From CAZAJS01 sp964485635 (GTDB taxonomy: Bacteria; Pseudomonadota; Gammaproteobacteria; Francisellales; Francisellaceae), in the NCBI GenBank assembly GCA_964485635.1, contig CAZAJS010000011.1, positions 1-25,478 on the forward strand: 25,478 nt of DNA. Direction: 5' to 3'. Below, in pieces: positions 7,185 to 15,501 of this stretch (positions are counted from its first letter, which is position 1; each line of letters starts with the position of its first letter). The position numbers were made by a program, and so were the translations under genes. The notes below the pieces were generated by a model. The model did not search any database. It saw only the letters and a list, made by a program, of their open reading frames with translations, and was not told the origin of the DNA.

Positions 7185-7961
7185 ATGGCTAATGTAACCA
7201 TATCTATTCAAGCCCGCCAGCCCAATATTATTGCAGAAGTCGCTTATGGGACTATTCCGGTCAGTGCTTATGATTTTTACCAGCAACGCTTGATGAAAAA
7301 ACAAGTGGCTAAAGATAGTATCATGACATTAAATAAGTTAGATCGTGAAACTTTACAACAGATTGAAACGGATGCAAAGACGAATCGTATCTTAGATGAT
7401 TTACCATTAGGCCATGATTTATTCGATGGTTTTTTTGATTGCCAAGATTTGTATCATGACTTTGTGGCTTATATGCACCAAGGTGGGGATCATTTAATTG
7501 TGATTTTTCAGTGGGATCCGGCCACTCATGATGATTTGCCTGTTTTTTTAAATCAGGTGAAAAATCAAGGCTATTTTCAATGTTGTATTAGTGATCTAGT
7601 CGAACAATATGGTGCTATGATTGTTAAACGTCATCATGATGATTTATTAAATGAATTTGCCAAAACCATGTTAGCATTACAAACGCCTTATTATTTTAAT
7701 GGCAGTGAATGTTATCAGCGTTGCCAAAACTTTTGTCAAGGGACGATTGATTTAACGCAACAAACGGATTTAAGCCAGTTAGTACTTGAAGTTGATCAGC
7801 TACCGGGCATTGCCACGCAAGGTGAAGTGTTAAGACGGATGACCTATAAAGGTCGTGAGTTAGAAAAAAACCATGCAAGCATCATGGATGCTGGGATCAA
7901 TGGGGTGGATTGGTCATATGGCTTTGAGTGCTTAAATGAAGTACTTGATCAAGTTATTTAA
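7185..7961 (+). CDS. Hypothetical cytosolic protein, unrecognised
   Basis: I do not recognise this 258-residue protein. The frame opens at a GTG at 7134, but the ATG at 7185 is preferred: AAGGA lies 8 bases before it, and the earlier codons overlap the leader hairpin. It is acidic, has no signal peptide or membrane helix, and shows scattered cysteines with a local cluster SECYQRCQNFC in the middle of the C-terminal half. Gly-Gly-Asp at about residue 103 is followed by a hydrophobic strand (HLIVIF), but no family motif follows. Base composition is like the core genes, so it is not obviously foreign. It has its own promoter and is followed by the separate cysS promoter, so it is probably transcribed alone. 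Confidence 0.75.
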   Translation: MANVTISIQARQPNIIAEVAYGTIPVSAYDFYQQRLMKKQVAKDSIMTLNKLDRETLQQIETDAKTNRILDDLPLGHDLFDGFFDCQDLYHDFVAYMHQGGDHLIVIFQWDPATHDDLPVFLNQVKNQGYFQCCISDLVEQYGAMIVKRHHDDLLNEFAKTMLALQTPYYFNGSECYQRCQNFCQGTIDLTQQTDLSQLVLEVDQLPGIATQGEVLRRMTYKGRELEKNHASIMDAGINGVDWSYGFECLNEVLDQVI

Positions 7962-7977
7962 ATGGTGTGAAAATTGG

Positions 7978-7991
7978 TGATTGATCAATCA
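7978..7991. repeat. Perfect 14-base palindrome in the gap before cysS
   Basis: TGATTGATCAATCA reads the same on both strands. It lies 16 bases after the stop of the unrecognised gene and about 50 bases upstream of the cysS -35. It may be a regulator site or a weak cruciform. TGATCA-type words are common in this AT-rich genome, so chance is possible. Confidence 0.3.
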
Positions 7992-8041
7992 TTGAAAAGA
8001 TAATCGATTTGATTAACCTAGATAATTTAATGCACAAACCG

Positions 8042-8070
8042 TTTAATATTCATCAGCGCAATGGTAGAAT
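8042..8070 (+). promoter_or_regulatory. Promoter of the cysS operon
   Basis: TAGAAT (8065-8070) preceded by TGG is an extended -10; TTTAAT (8042-8047) stands 17 bases upstream as a weak -35. Transcription near 8077 would leave about 36 bases before the ATG at 8113. Confidence 0.45.
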
Positions 8071-8112
8071 GTAGCATATTCATTGAATCTTATGAGTGGT
8101 GTTAGCCAAACC

Positions 8113-9501
8113 ATGTTATCAGTATATAACTCATTAGCTCGAAAAAAAGTCTTGTTTCAACCGCATAATGCCCCACGCGTTAACTTCTATTTATGTGGGG
8201 TGACGGTCTATGATGATTGTCATATCGGCCATGCACGCACAAATGTTGCCTTTGATACCATTGTTCGCTATTTGCGTTATCGAGGCTATGAAGTTTGTTA
8301 TGTGCGAAATATTACTGATATCGATGATAAAATCATCCAAAGAGCCCATGAAAATCAAGAACCATTTGATACATTAGTGGATCGGATGATTCAACGGATG
8401 CATCAGGATTTTGATCAATTAAACTTATTGCGCCCGGATATTGAACCACGCGCGACCCAATCGATGGATCAAATGATTCACATGATTCAAACCTTGATTG
8501 ATCAAGGTTACGCTTATCAAGTCAATGGTGATGTTTATTATTCAGTTGCCGCCTTCCCTGAATATGGCAAATTAAGTAATCAAAATTTACAAGCCCTTAA
8601 AGCTGGCCACCGTGTTGATTCGGCTGCTGATAAACAATCGTCATTAGACTTTGCGCTTTGGAAATCAGCTAAACCTGGTGAGCCAAGTTGGCCATCGCCT
8701 TGGGGGCAAGGTCGACCTGGTTGGCATATTGAGTGCTCAGCCATGTCAAAACAACATTTAGGGTGTTCTTTTGATATTCATGCGGGTGGATCAGATTTGA
8801 TGTTTCCCCATCATGAAAATGAAATCGCCCAATCTGAGGCGGCTAATGGTTGCCCATTTGCCCATTATTGGCTTCATTCAGGAATGGTTCAAATTGATGA
8901 TACAAAAATGTCAAAATCTTTGAATAACTTTTTTACCATTCAATCCGTGTTAACTAATTATCATCCTGAAGTCGTGCGTTACTTTTTAGTGTCAGGGCAT
9001 TATCGCAGTGCGCTGAATTATAACCAAGTACATTTAGATAATGCTAAACAGGCCGTTGACCGGTTGTATACCGCTATTGAAGGTCTTGATCTTGCTAATG
9101 CGACACTGCCTGAGGCGCCACAGTATCATGATGCCTTTATTAAAGCCATGGACAATGATTTCAATACACCCGAAGCTTTGAGCGTGTTATTTAGTTTAGT
9201 TAAAGTGATTAATCAGCAGCGAGACCAAGGCCAAATTAAGCAAGCCGCACGCTATGGCAAGCAGTTATGTCAGCTTGCAGCCGTGTTAGGGCTATTATCC
9301 CATCAGCCAGCGGACTATTTTGCGGCTCTGTATGGAACAACATTATCTGTTGCAACGATTGAACAGAAAATCCAACAACGTCAAGCTGCGAAACAAGCCA
9401 AAGATTTTGCAACAGCCGATGCCATTCGTGATGAGTTAAAAGCTCAAGGAATTACGCTTCAAGACCATCCGACACAACCAACGACTTGGAAAAAAGGATA
9501 A
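8113..9501 (+). CDS. cysS: Cysteinyl-tRNA synthetase
   Basis: A class I aminoacyl-tRNA synthetase that charges tRNA-Cys with cysteine at the cost of ATP. The signature HIGH is at residues 37-40 and KMSKS at 265-269. The zinc site that selects cysteine is visible: Cys28 (YLCG), the Cys in ECSAM, and the His/Glu in PHHENE. With the ATG at 8113 the protein has 462 residues, almost exactly the E. coli length. Upstream in-frame starts (ATG at 8092, TTG at 8083) would add an N-terminus the family lacks, and none of the three has a strong ribosome site. It is the first gene of a seven-gene run, with prmB starting 9 bases after its stop. Confidence 0.97.
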   Translation: MLSVYNSLARKKVLFQPHNAPRVNFYLCGVTVYDDCHIGHARTNVAFDTIVRYLRYRGYEVCYVRNITDIDDKIIQRAHENQEPFDTLVDRMIQRMHQDFDQLNLLRPDIEPRATQSMDQMIHMIQTLIDQGYAYQVNGDVYYSVAAFPEYGKLSNQNLQALKAGHRVDSAADKQSSLDFALWKSAKPGEPSWPSPWGQGRPGWHIECSAMSKQHLGCSFDIHAGGSDLMFPHHENEIAQSEAANGCPFAHYWLHSGMVQIDDTKMSKSLNNFFTIQSVLTNYHPEVVRYFLVSGHYRSALNYNQVHLDNAKQAVDRLYTAIEGLDLANATLPEAPQYHDAFIKAMDNDFNTPEALSVLFSLVKVINQQRDQGQIKQAARYGKQLCQLAAVLGLLSHQPADYFAALYGTTLSVATIEQKIQQRQAAKQAKDFATADAIRDELKAQGITLQDHPTQPTTWKKG

Positions 9502-9510
9502 ACAAGCATC

Positions 9511-10470
9511 ATGAAATTTTTAAAAAATAAACGTCGTATCCAAGCCATTACGAATTATTTAGACACGGTTCGTGACTATTTGCGTTGGACATTGAGTCAG
9601 TTTAATCAAGCATCATTACACTATGGGCATGGAACGGATTCAGCTTGGGATGAAGCTGTGCATTTGGTCTTACAGGCATTGAACTTACCACTGAGTATTG
9701 ACAATCGGGTTCTTGATGCAAAATTAACAGTCCAAGAACGACGCAAAATTATTTACTGGGTGTGGTTGCGCATCAATAAGCGCTTGCCGTTGCCTTATAT
9801 TACGAATACTGCTTGGTTTGCTAAATTACCATTTTATGTCGACTCACGCGTACTGATTCCACGCTCACCGATTGGCGAGCTAATCCGAAATGAATTTGAG
9901 CCATGGTGTGATACGCATTCAGTCCATCGTGTTTTAGATTTATGTACAGGGGGTGGCTGTATCGCAATTGGGTGTGCGCATTTAATGCCACAGGCCCAAG
10001 TCATTGGTAGTGATATTAGTCCTGATGCGTTGAAAGTAGCACAAGTCAACCGCCAAAAACATCAAATGGAACACCAGTTGCAACTGGTGCAGTCAGATTT
10101 GTTTGATCAGTTAGATCCTGAACAAAAATTTGACTTAATTGTGTCAAATCCCCCGTATGTTGATCAACCCGATATGGATAGTTTACCGGCTGAATATCAT
10201 CATGAACCGCGCAATGCCTTAGCGGCTGGGCAAGATGGGTTGACGATTGTACGTCGGATTTTGGCTCAAGCGAGTGATTATTTAACATCACAAGGGATCC
10301 TCATTGTCGAGGTTGGCAATAGCCAAGAAGCATTACAAGCCGAGTATCCTGAAGTCCCATTTACATGGCTATGTTTTGAAGATGGTGGTGATGGCGTCTT
10401 TTTGCTTAAATATGATGAATTACTGGCATATCAAGACATTTTTCAACAACGTCGTGACAAAGCATCGTGA
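9511..10470 (+). CDS. prmB: Ribosomal protein L3 N5-glutamine methyltransferase PrmB
   Basis: A SAM-dependent methyltransferase of the HemK/PrmB family, 319 residues, which methylates a glutamine side chain of ribosomal protein L3. The SAM-binding loop VLDLCTGGG is at residues 141-149 and the glutamine-binding NPPY at 213-216. The N-terminal helical domain fits PrmB rather than PrmC: it keeps the GHGTDSAWDEA segment typical of PrmB, and prmC would normally sit next to prfA. The next gene is aroC, and a prmB-aroC pair is common in Gammaproteobacteria, which supports the choice. The aroC ATG lies 6 bases after its stop. Full length, no anomaly. Confidence 0.93.
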   Translation: MKFLKNKRRIQAITNYLDTVRDYLRWTLSQFNQASLHYGHGTDSAWDEAVHLVLQALNLPLSIDNRVLDAKLTVQERRKIIYWVWLRINKRLPLPYITNTAWFAKLPFYVDSRVLIPRSPIGELIRNEFEPWCDTHSVHRVLDLCTGGGCIAIGCAHLMPQAQVIGSDISPDALKVAQVNRQKHQMEHQLQLVQSDLFDQLDPEQKFDLIVSNPPYVDQPDMDSLPAEYHHEPRNALAAGQDGLTIVRRILAQASDYLTSQGILIVEVGNSQEALQAEYPEVPFTWLCFEDGGDGVFLLKYDELLAYQDIFQQRRDKAS

Positions 10471-10476
10471 TTGTTT

Positions 10477-11535
10477 ATGTCAAATAGTCACTGGGGACGT
10501 TTGTTAACATTAACCACTTATGGTGAAAGTCATGGTCCTGCTATGGGTGGGATTGTTGATGGCATGCCGGCTGGTTTGACATTGTCTGAAGCAATGATCC
10601 AAGCAGCACTTGATCAGCGTCGGCCAGGTCAATCATCTTATACGACACAACGACGTGAGACTGATCAAATACAGATTTTATCTGGGGTTTATCAAGGCAA
10701 AACAACCGGAACTCCAATTGGGCTGCAAATCAATAATCTTGATGCGAAATCAAAAGATTACCAGGCCTTAAAAGAGGTATTTCGACCAGGGCATGCTGAG
10801 TTTACTTATTATCAAAAATATGGGCATTATGATCATCGAGGTGGGGGACGCGCCTCAGCACGAGAAACCGCTATCTGGGTGGCGGCTGGGAGTATTGCGC
10901 AACAATTGTTGCAAGCACGCTTAGGCGTTAATATTTATGCGTATTGTGCACAAATAGGGCATTTAGACTTTGACTGGGAATCTAAAGACTGTATTTCAGA
11001 CAATCCATTTTTTATTCCCAATACCCACCAGATTGATCAAGCCCATGAATTGATCCGGCAATTGCAACGACAAGGTGACTCAGTTGGTGCTTTAGTGAAT
11101 GTGGTTGCTGAATCAGTTCCTGCTGGACTTGGTGAGCCTGTTTTTGGTAAACTAGACGCCGAGATTGCCCATGCGATGATGAGTATTAATGCAGTTAAAG
11201 CGGTTTCGATTGGTGATGGGTTTGATGTGGTCGCGCAAAATGGCAGTACACATCGGGATGCCATGGACACTGAAAAAACATTTTTATCCAATCATGCTGG
11301 TGGGATTTTAGGCGGGATTGCAACAGGCCAATCCATTCGAGTTGCCCTTGGGTTTAAACCGACCTCGAGTATTCGACAGCCAGTTAAGACCATTACAAAA
11401 CAGGGGCAAGCTACGGAAATATCGGTAACAGGGCGACATGATCCTTGTGTTGGTATTCGCGGGGTGCCCGTTGCTAAAGCAATGCTAGCATTAACATTAG
11501 CAGATGCGTATTTAGTGAATCAAAGTAAAAAGTGA
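10477..11535 (+). CDS. aroC: Chorismate synthase
   Basis: The last enzyme of the shikimate pathway: it converts 5-enolpyruvylshikimate-3-phosphate to chorismate with reduced FMN. The 352-residue protein begins SNSHWGRLLTLTTYGESHGPA, with the family GESHG box, followed by RPGHAEFTYYQKYG and the RGGGRASARET signature near residue 125. The length is normal. The ATG at 10477 is chosen over a TTG two codons earlier because AroC proteins start just before the FxxTTxGESHG segment. No strong ribosome site is seen; translation may be coupled to prmB, whose stop is 6 bases away. Confidence 0.96.
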   Translation: MSNSHWGRLLTLTTYGESHGPAMGGIVDGMPAGLTLSEAMIQAALDQRRPGQSSYTTQRRETDQIQILSGVYQGKTTGTPIGLQINNLDAKSKDYQALKEVFRPGHAEFTYYQKYGHYDHRGGGRASARETAIWVAAGSIAQQLLQARLGVNIYAYCAQIGHLDFDWESKDCISDNPFFIPNTHQIDQAHELIRQLQRQGDSVGALVNVVAESVPAGLGEPVFGKLDAEIAHAMMSINAVKAVSIGDGFDVVAQNGSTHRDAMDTEKTFLSNHAGGILGGIATGQSIRVALGFKPTSSIRQPVKTITKQGQATEISVTGRHDPCVGIRGVPVAKAMLALTLADAYLVNQSKK

Positions 11536-11555
11536 CTTAAAAAAGGCAAATCAAT

Positions 11556-12155
11556 ATGGATTTAATTCAGCATTGGGGTTATTGGTTGATGCTTGGTGCA
11601 GCGCTTGTTGAGGGCGAAACCTTTTTAGTATTAGGTGGCATGGCGATTGCCGCCGGATTAATGAGCTTTTATATTGCTTGGCCATTAGTGATCGTTGGGT
11701 GTATGATTCATGATTGCTTTTGCTTTTATCTCGGGCGTTATGCCGGAACTTGGGTGATGCGTAAGCGAGCAAAATGGCGTTTAAAAGCACGTAAATTCAA
11801 ACATTTGATTACTAAGTTTGATATATGGATTATTTTAGGATTTCGCTTTGCTTATGGGGTACGAACGATTGTGCCATTTTTAGTTGGAATGGGGAAAACC
11901 AAAAATCTTAAATTTTTACCATTAGCCTTAATTGGTGCAATTGTATGGTCGGCTTGTTTTTTAATCTTAGGTTATTTTTCAGGCCATGGTCTGTTAGCTT
12001 TAAAACATTACTTTTCATTAAAAGAAGTTTTTTATCAATATTGGTATATTTCTTATCCATTGATTGGTCTGTTTGCTTTTGGTTTAGTTTTATTGATTAC
12101 CCATTTTTTTCGACGCTTTCAACGCAATAAACGTAATAAAAAAATAAAGGTATGA
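11556..12155 (+). CDS. DedA-family membrane protein
   Basis: A 199-residue polytopic inner-membrane protein of the DedA/VTT (SNARE-associated) family, now linked to undecaprenyl-phosphate or phospholipid flipping. Visible landmarks are the acidic EGE near the first helix (about residues 20-22), the re-entrant hydrophobic segment after it, GRYAG (about 59-63), and the FRFAYGVRTIVPFLVGMG motif (about 96-113) with its conserved arginines. The C-terminus is very basic, on the cytosolic side. ATG preceded by AAAGGC. It sits 20 bases after aroC and 4 before the PilZ gene. The specific lipid carried cannot be told from sequence. Confidence 0.9.
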   Translation: MDLIQHWGYWLMLGAALVEGETFLVLGGMAIAAGLMSFYIAWPLVIVGCMIHDCFCFYLGRYAGTWVMRKRAKWRLKARKFKHLITKFDIWIILGFRFAYGVRTIVPFLVGMGKTKNLKFLPLALIGAIVWSACFLILGYFSGHGLLALKHYFSLKEVFYQYWYISYPLIGLFAFGLVLLITHFFRRFQRNKRNKKIKV

Positions 12156-12159
12156 TCAG

Positions 12160-12570
12160 ATGAGTGAAGAAACAGTAGTCGTAGAGTTTCACAGTCCACA
12201 ACAATTAACAAAAAAATATTTGCACTTCGTTAAAGGGGGTGGGGTCATGGGATTTTGTCAGGATACCCAGTTAGATTTAGGACAGACCTTGCCATTGCGC
12301 ATTGAGATTCCTGAAACTAAAAGCTATATCGATTGTCAAGGTCAAGTTGTTTGGCTGTCAGTCAAAAGTGTTATGGCGCAAAAAGGGCGTCAGTATGGGT
12401 TTCAGTTCACAGGGGATTCAGCCTCCGAGGCTAAAGATGCTTGCGAGCATTATTTGATTGGTCATCATGAGGATCAGCACAAGGCTTCTAAATCAGACAA
12501 AAATACGGATCAATCAAAAAAATATCATTCACACGCAGCTCAATCAGATCAACACAATGGCGAAACGTAA
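12160..12570 (+). CDS. PilZ-domain protein, type IV pilus PilZ-like
   Basis: A 136-residue protein with one PilZ domain (about 1-106) and a hydrophilic, His/Gln/Lys/Ser-rich tail that looks disordered. SPQQLTKKYLHFVKGGG near the N-terminus and QGQVVWL...YGFQF later follow the pattern of the PilZ protein needed for type IV pilus assembly, which lacks the RxxxR and D/NxSxxG residues for cyclic di-GMP. The same residues are missing here, so c-di-GMP binding is unlikely. In many relatives pilZ lies between holB and tatD; here it is between dedA and radA. The tail encodes the overlap with radA, whose ATG lies 14 bases before the pilZ stop. AAAGG lies nine or ten bases before the ATG. Confidence 0.82.
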   Translation: MSEETVVVEFHSPQQLTKKYLHFVKGGGVMGFCQDTQLDLGQTLPLRIEIPETKSYIDCQGQVVWLSVKSVMAQKGRQYGFQFTGDSASEAKDACEHYLIGHHEDQHKASKSDKNTDQSKKYHSHAAQSDQHNGET

Positions 12571-13918
12571 AACAAGCTATATTTGTCGGGCATGTCACCA
12601 CCAGCTACCACGCTGGCAAGGGCAGTGTCCGGCATGTCAAGAATGGAACACCTTAGAAGCTGTTACGCCGACAACTGGCACAAATACTCAAGGTTATAGT
12701 GGACAGACACAAACAGCAACACTTTTATCGGAGGTTGCGACCAGTGAGAACCAACAACGTTTAACAACGGCTTTTACAGAGTTTGATCGGGTACTAGGAG
12801 GTGGAATTGTCGCCGGTTCCGTTGTGCTTGTGGGGGGGGATCCTGGAATTGGAAAATCTTCCATTTTACTTCAAATTGCCAGCTTTTTAAGTCAAGGCCA
12901 ATCCGTTTTGTATGTTGCTGGTGAAGAATCACTAACACAAATTGCCTTGCGTGCTAAGCGTATGGATTTGCCGACCGACCGATTAATGACCATGGCCGAG
13001 ACGCAGGTTGAAGCCATTACAGCTTATTTACAAACCCATCAGCCGAATATGGTTGTGATTGATTCCATTCAAACAATGCAATTAGCCCGCATTGATTCAG
13101 CTGCAGGTGGCGTCAGTCAAATTCGAGAATCAACCGCTGTTTTGACTCAAGTGGCAAAACAAACGGGCATTGCGGTTTTTTTAGTCGGGCATGTAACAAA
13201 ATCCGGGGAAGTCGCTGGTCCGCGTGTATTAGAGCATATTGTCGATACCGTTGTTTTTATTGAAGGCCAATCTGATCATCGTTACCGTTTGGTTCGAACT
13301 TTAAAAAACCGATTTGGTCCAGTCAATGAGTTAGGGGTTTTTGCCATGACAGAAAAAGGCATGAAGGCAGTGAAAAACCCATCGGCGATTTTTTTGAATC
13401 AACGTCAAAGCAGTGTTCCTGGTAGTGCAATCATTAGTATTTGGGAAGGGACACGTCCTTTGTTAGTCGAAGTTCAAGCTTTAGTTACCGATAATGAAGG
13501 CGGGGCACCACGACGCTTAGCCGTTGGAATTGAGCCAAATCGTCTAGCCATGATGATCGCCATTGTCCAGCGTTATTTAAATTTACCGTTAGGGCATAAA
13601 GATGTATTTGTCAATATTGTTGGTGGAATTAAGGTCAGTGAAACTGCCGCGGATTTGGCAATTATTGCCGCGATTGTCTCAAGTCTACAGGACCAGCCTA
13701 TTGGCCAACATTGTTTATTTTTAGGAGAAGTGGGTTTATCCGGTGAAATCCGCCCGGTTGCCCATGCCCAAGAGCGGCTTCAAGAAGCGCAAAAACATGG
13801 TTTCAATCATGCCATCATCCCGGTTATGAATCAATCAAAACACTTGCAATCACCATTAAAAACCGTCACTATTGAAAGAATAACAGCGTTGCCAGAGCTT
13901 TTAAAAATAGGGGAATAG
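12557..13918 (+). CDS. radA: DNA repair protein RadA
   Basis: A 453-residue RecA-related branch-migration helicase that helps extend recombination intermediates. Domains in order: a C4 zinc finger (Cys10, 13, 24, 27), a RecA-like ATPase with Walker A GGDPGIGKS at 93-101, the RadA-specific KNRFG motif at 250-254, and a C-terminal Lon-protease-like domain that lacks protease function in the family. Length matches E. coli RadA (460). The ATG at 12557 is fixed by the MAKRKTSYICRAC start; the open frame extends 33 codons further upstream but only inside pilZ. The 14-base overlap with pilZ and the lack of a clear ribosome site suggest coupled translation. Confidence 0.96.
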   Translation: MAKRKTSYICRACHHQLPRWQGQCPACQEWNTLEAVTPTTGTNTQGYSGQTQTATLLSEVATSENQQRLTTAFTEFDRVLGGGIVAGSVVLVGGDPGIGKSSILLQIASFLSQGQSVLYVAGEESLTQIALRAKRMDLPTDRLMTMAETQVEAITAYLQTHQPNMVVIDSIQTMQLARIDSAAGGVSQIRESTAVLTQVAKQTGIAVFLVGHVTKSGEVAGPRVLEHIVDTVVFIEGQSDHRYRLVRTLKNRFGPVNELGVFAMTEKGMKAVKNPSAIFLNQRQSSVPGSAIISIWEGTRPLLVEVQALVTDNEGGAPRRLAVGIEPNRLAMMIAIVQRYLNLPLGHKDVFVNIVGGIKVSETAADLAIIAAIVSSLQDQPIGQHCLFLGEVGLSGEIRPVAHAQERLQEAQKHGFNHAIIPVMNQSKHLQSPLKTVTIERITALPELLKIGE

Positions 13919-13923
13919 CTGCC

Positions 13924-14493
13924 ATGATGGATTTTTTTCATGAATTGAATTGGTTGGATTGGCTTTTTATTAATGTTGTCGTTGTCTTTGCTATTATCGG
14001 ATACTGGAAAGGTTTTGCTAAAAGTATTTTATCTTTAGGGGTATGGATCACTGGGTTTTTGGTTGCTTATTTTTTCATGCCAACGTTTCAAGTTCAATTT
14101 GTTCGCCATTTAATTAGCCATCCGGTCATTAGTTTTTGGGTGTCGATTATTGTTTTAACTATCATCGTTTGGGTGCTGTGTAAATTAGTTTTAATGGTTT
14201 GTGGAGTGTTTGTTGATGATGGATTTTCATTTGTTAACAAAGTCGCCGGTGGTTTTCTAGGAATGATTAAAGCCTATGTGTTTTTAAGTTTTATCATTTG
14301 GATTTTAATGAGTACAACGAATTTGTCACAATATCAAATATGGCAAGAATCTCGCTTAGTGCCTTACTTAAATATCTCGCGTGTCTGGCATTGGCTTACG
14401 CATAATTCGCCGGCTAGCGATATGTTTGATTGGGAAAAAGTCCAAATGCCTGATCCGAATGCAATAGGCCCAGTCGATGAGAAAGACACATAA
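13924..14493 (+). CDS. cvpA: CvpA-family inner-membrane protein
   Basis: A 189-residue protein with four hydrophobic helices (about 14-30, 34-53, 68-92 and 107-127) and the N-terminal NWLDWLFI...GYWKGFAKSILSLG pattern of CvpA, a protein first linked to colicin V production and later to envelope homeostasis in Gammaproteobacteria. The C-terminal 60 residues are soluble and unlike a conserved domain. It starts 5 bases after radA, behind AGGGGA. In many relatives cvpA is followed by purF; here it closes the cysS-to-cvpA run and is followed by an independent glyQ promoter. Two ATGs stand in tandem at the start. Confidence 0.88.
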   Translation: MMDFFHELNWLDWLFINVVVVFAIIGYWKGFAKSILSLGVWITGFLVAYFFMPTFQVQFVRHLISHPVISFWVSIIVLTIIVWVLCKLVLMVCGVFVDDGFSFVNKVAGGFLGMIKAYVFLSFIIWILMSTTNLSQYQIWQESRLVPYLNISRVWHWLTHNSPASDMFDWEKVQMPDPNAIGPVDEKDT

Positions 14494-14528
14494 AAAGCTG
14501 AAATGACCCCCCATTTTATCTAATATTT

Positions 14529-14537
14529 TGTTATAAT
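14529..14537 (+). promoter_or_regulatory. glyQ promoter, consensus extended -10
   Basis: TGT followed by TATAAT is a perfect extended -10. No good -35 is seen 16-18 bases upstream. Start of transcription would be near 14544. The same TGTTATAAT occurs before kdsC. Confidence 0.6.
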
Positions 14538-14574
14538 ATTGCGTATTGCTTACAATGCATTGATCAAATGAAAA

Positions 14575-14580
14575 AAGGGG
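14575..14580 (+). promoter_or_regulatory. Strong ribosome site deciding a TTG start for glyQ
   Basis: AAGGGG lies 6 bases before the TTG at 14587, an ideal spacing. The next in-frame ATG (14605) has no such site and would remove residues usually present in GlyQ, so the TTG is the better start. Confidence 0.6.
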
Positions 14581-14586
14581 ATTGCT

Positions 14587-15501
14587 TTGTTATCTTTTCA
14601 AAAGATGATCCAACGATTGCAAGATTATTGGGCCGATAATGGGTGTGTGGTAACACAGCCTTTAGATTTAGAAGTTGGTGCTGGGACATTTCATCCGGCG
14701 ACATTTTTACGCGCTATTGGCCCTGAGCCATGGAATGCCGCCTATGTTCAACCATCACGGCGCCCCGCTGATGGCCGTTATGGTCAAAATCCAAATCGAA
14801 CCCAGCATTATTATCAATTTCAAGTGATTATGAAACCATCACCTGAAGATATTCAAGCCCGTTATTTAGCCTCACTTAAAACCATTGGTATTGATCCGGC
14901 GGTTCATGATGTTCGCTTTGTTGAAGATAATTGGGAATCGCCAACGCTTGGCGCTTGGGGACTAGGTTGGGAAGTCTGGATTAATGGCATGGAAGTGACA
15001 CAGTTTACCTATTTTCAACGGGTGGGAGGACTTGACTGTCAGCCGATCACTGGTGAGTTGACCTATGGCTTAGAACGGTTAGCCATGTACTTGCAAGATG
15101 TTGATAGCATGTTTGATTTATTATGGGCCGAAACAGATAATGGGCCAGTTTATTATGGGGATGTCTTTCATCAAAATGAAATTGAAATGTCCCATTATAA
15201 TTTTGAGCAAACACAAATCGACAAATTGTTTTCTGATTTTGATTTCTATGAACAAGAAAGCCAGCGACTTGTCGCGTTGAATTTGCCATTGCCTGCTTAT
15301 GAAATGGCATTAAAAGCTTCTCATACGTTTAATTTGCTCGATGCGCGCCATGCGATTTCTGTCACAGAACGGCAACGTTATATTTTACGGGTGCGCAGTT
15401 TATCATGTGCCGTGGCTCAAGCTTATTATGATAAGCGTCAAGCGCTTAATTTCCCAATGTTAAACAAACTTGATTTAAAGGCAAAACCATGGAATGGATA
15501 A
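14587..15501 (+). CDS. glyQ: Glycyl-tRNA synthetase alpha subunit
   Basis: The catalytic alpha chain of the bacterial alpha2-beta2 glycyl-tRNA synthetase, which charges tRNA-Gly. The 304-residue protein keeps the family blocks in order: LQDYWADNGC, PLDLEVGAGTFHP, QPSRRPADGRYG (about residues 56-67), HYYQFQV, NWESPTLGAWGLGWEVW and TYGLERLAM. Length is normal. It starts at TTG behind AAGGGG. The striking point is context: glyS, the beta subunit needed for tRNA binding and activity, normally follows at once, but here rmuC does, overlapping by 13 bases. glyS is not in the window, so it must lie elsewhere in the genome if the enzyme works as in relatives. Confidence 0.97.
   Translation: MLSFQKMIQRLQDYWADNGCVVTQPLDLEVGAGTFHPATFLRAIGPEPWNAAYVQPSRRPADGRYGQNPNRTQHYYQFQVIMKPSPEDIQARYLASLKTIGIDPAVHDVRFVEDNWESPTLGAWGLGWEVWINGMEVTQFTYFQRVGGLDCQPITGELTYGLERLAMYLQDVDSMFDLLWAETDNGPVYYGDVFHQNEIEMSHYNFEQTQIDKLFSDFDFYEQESQRLVALNLPLPAYEMALKASHTFNLLDARHAISVTERQRYILRVRSLSCAVAQAYYDKRQALNFPMLNKLDLKAKPWNG

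Noticed and set aside
12458..12556. A 33-codon N-terminal extension of RadA
   Set aside because: It lies inside pilZ in another frame, and RadA proteins begin at the zinc finger just after the ATG at 12557.
14494..14528. Terminator after cvpA
   Set aside because: No stem-loop with a T tract is visible between the cvpA stop and the glyQ promoter.
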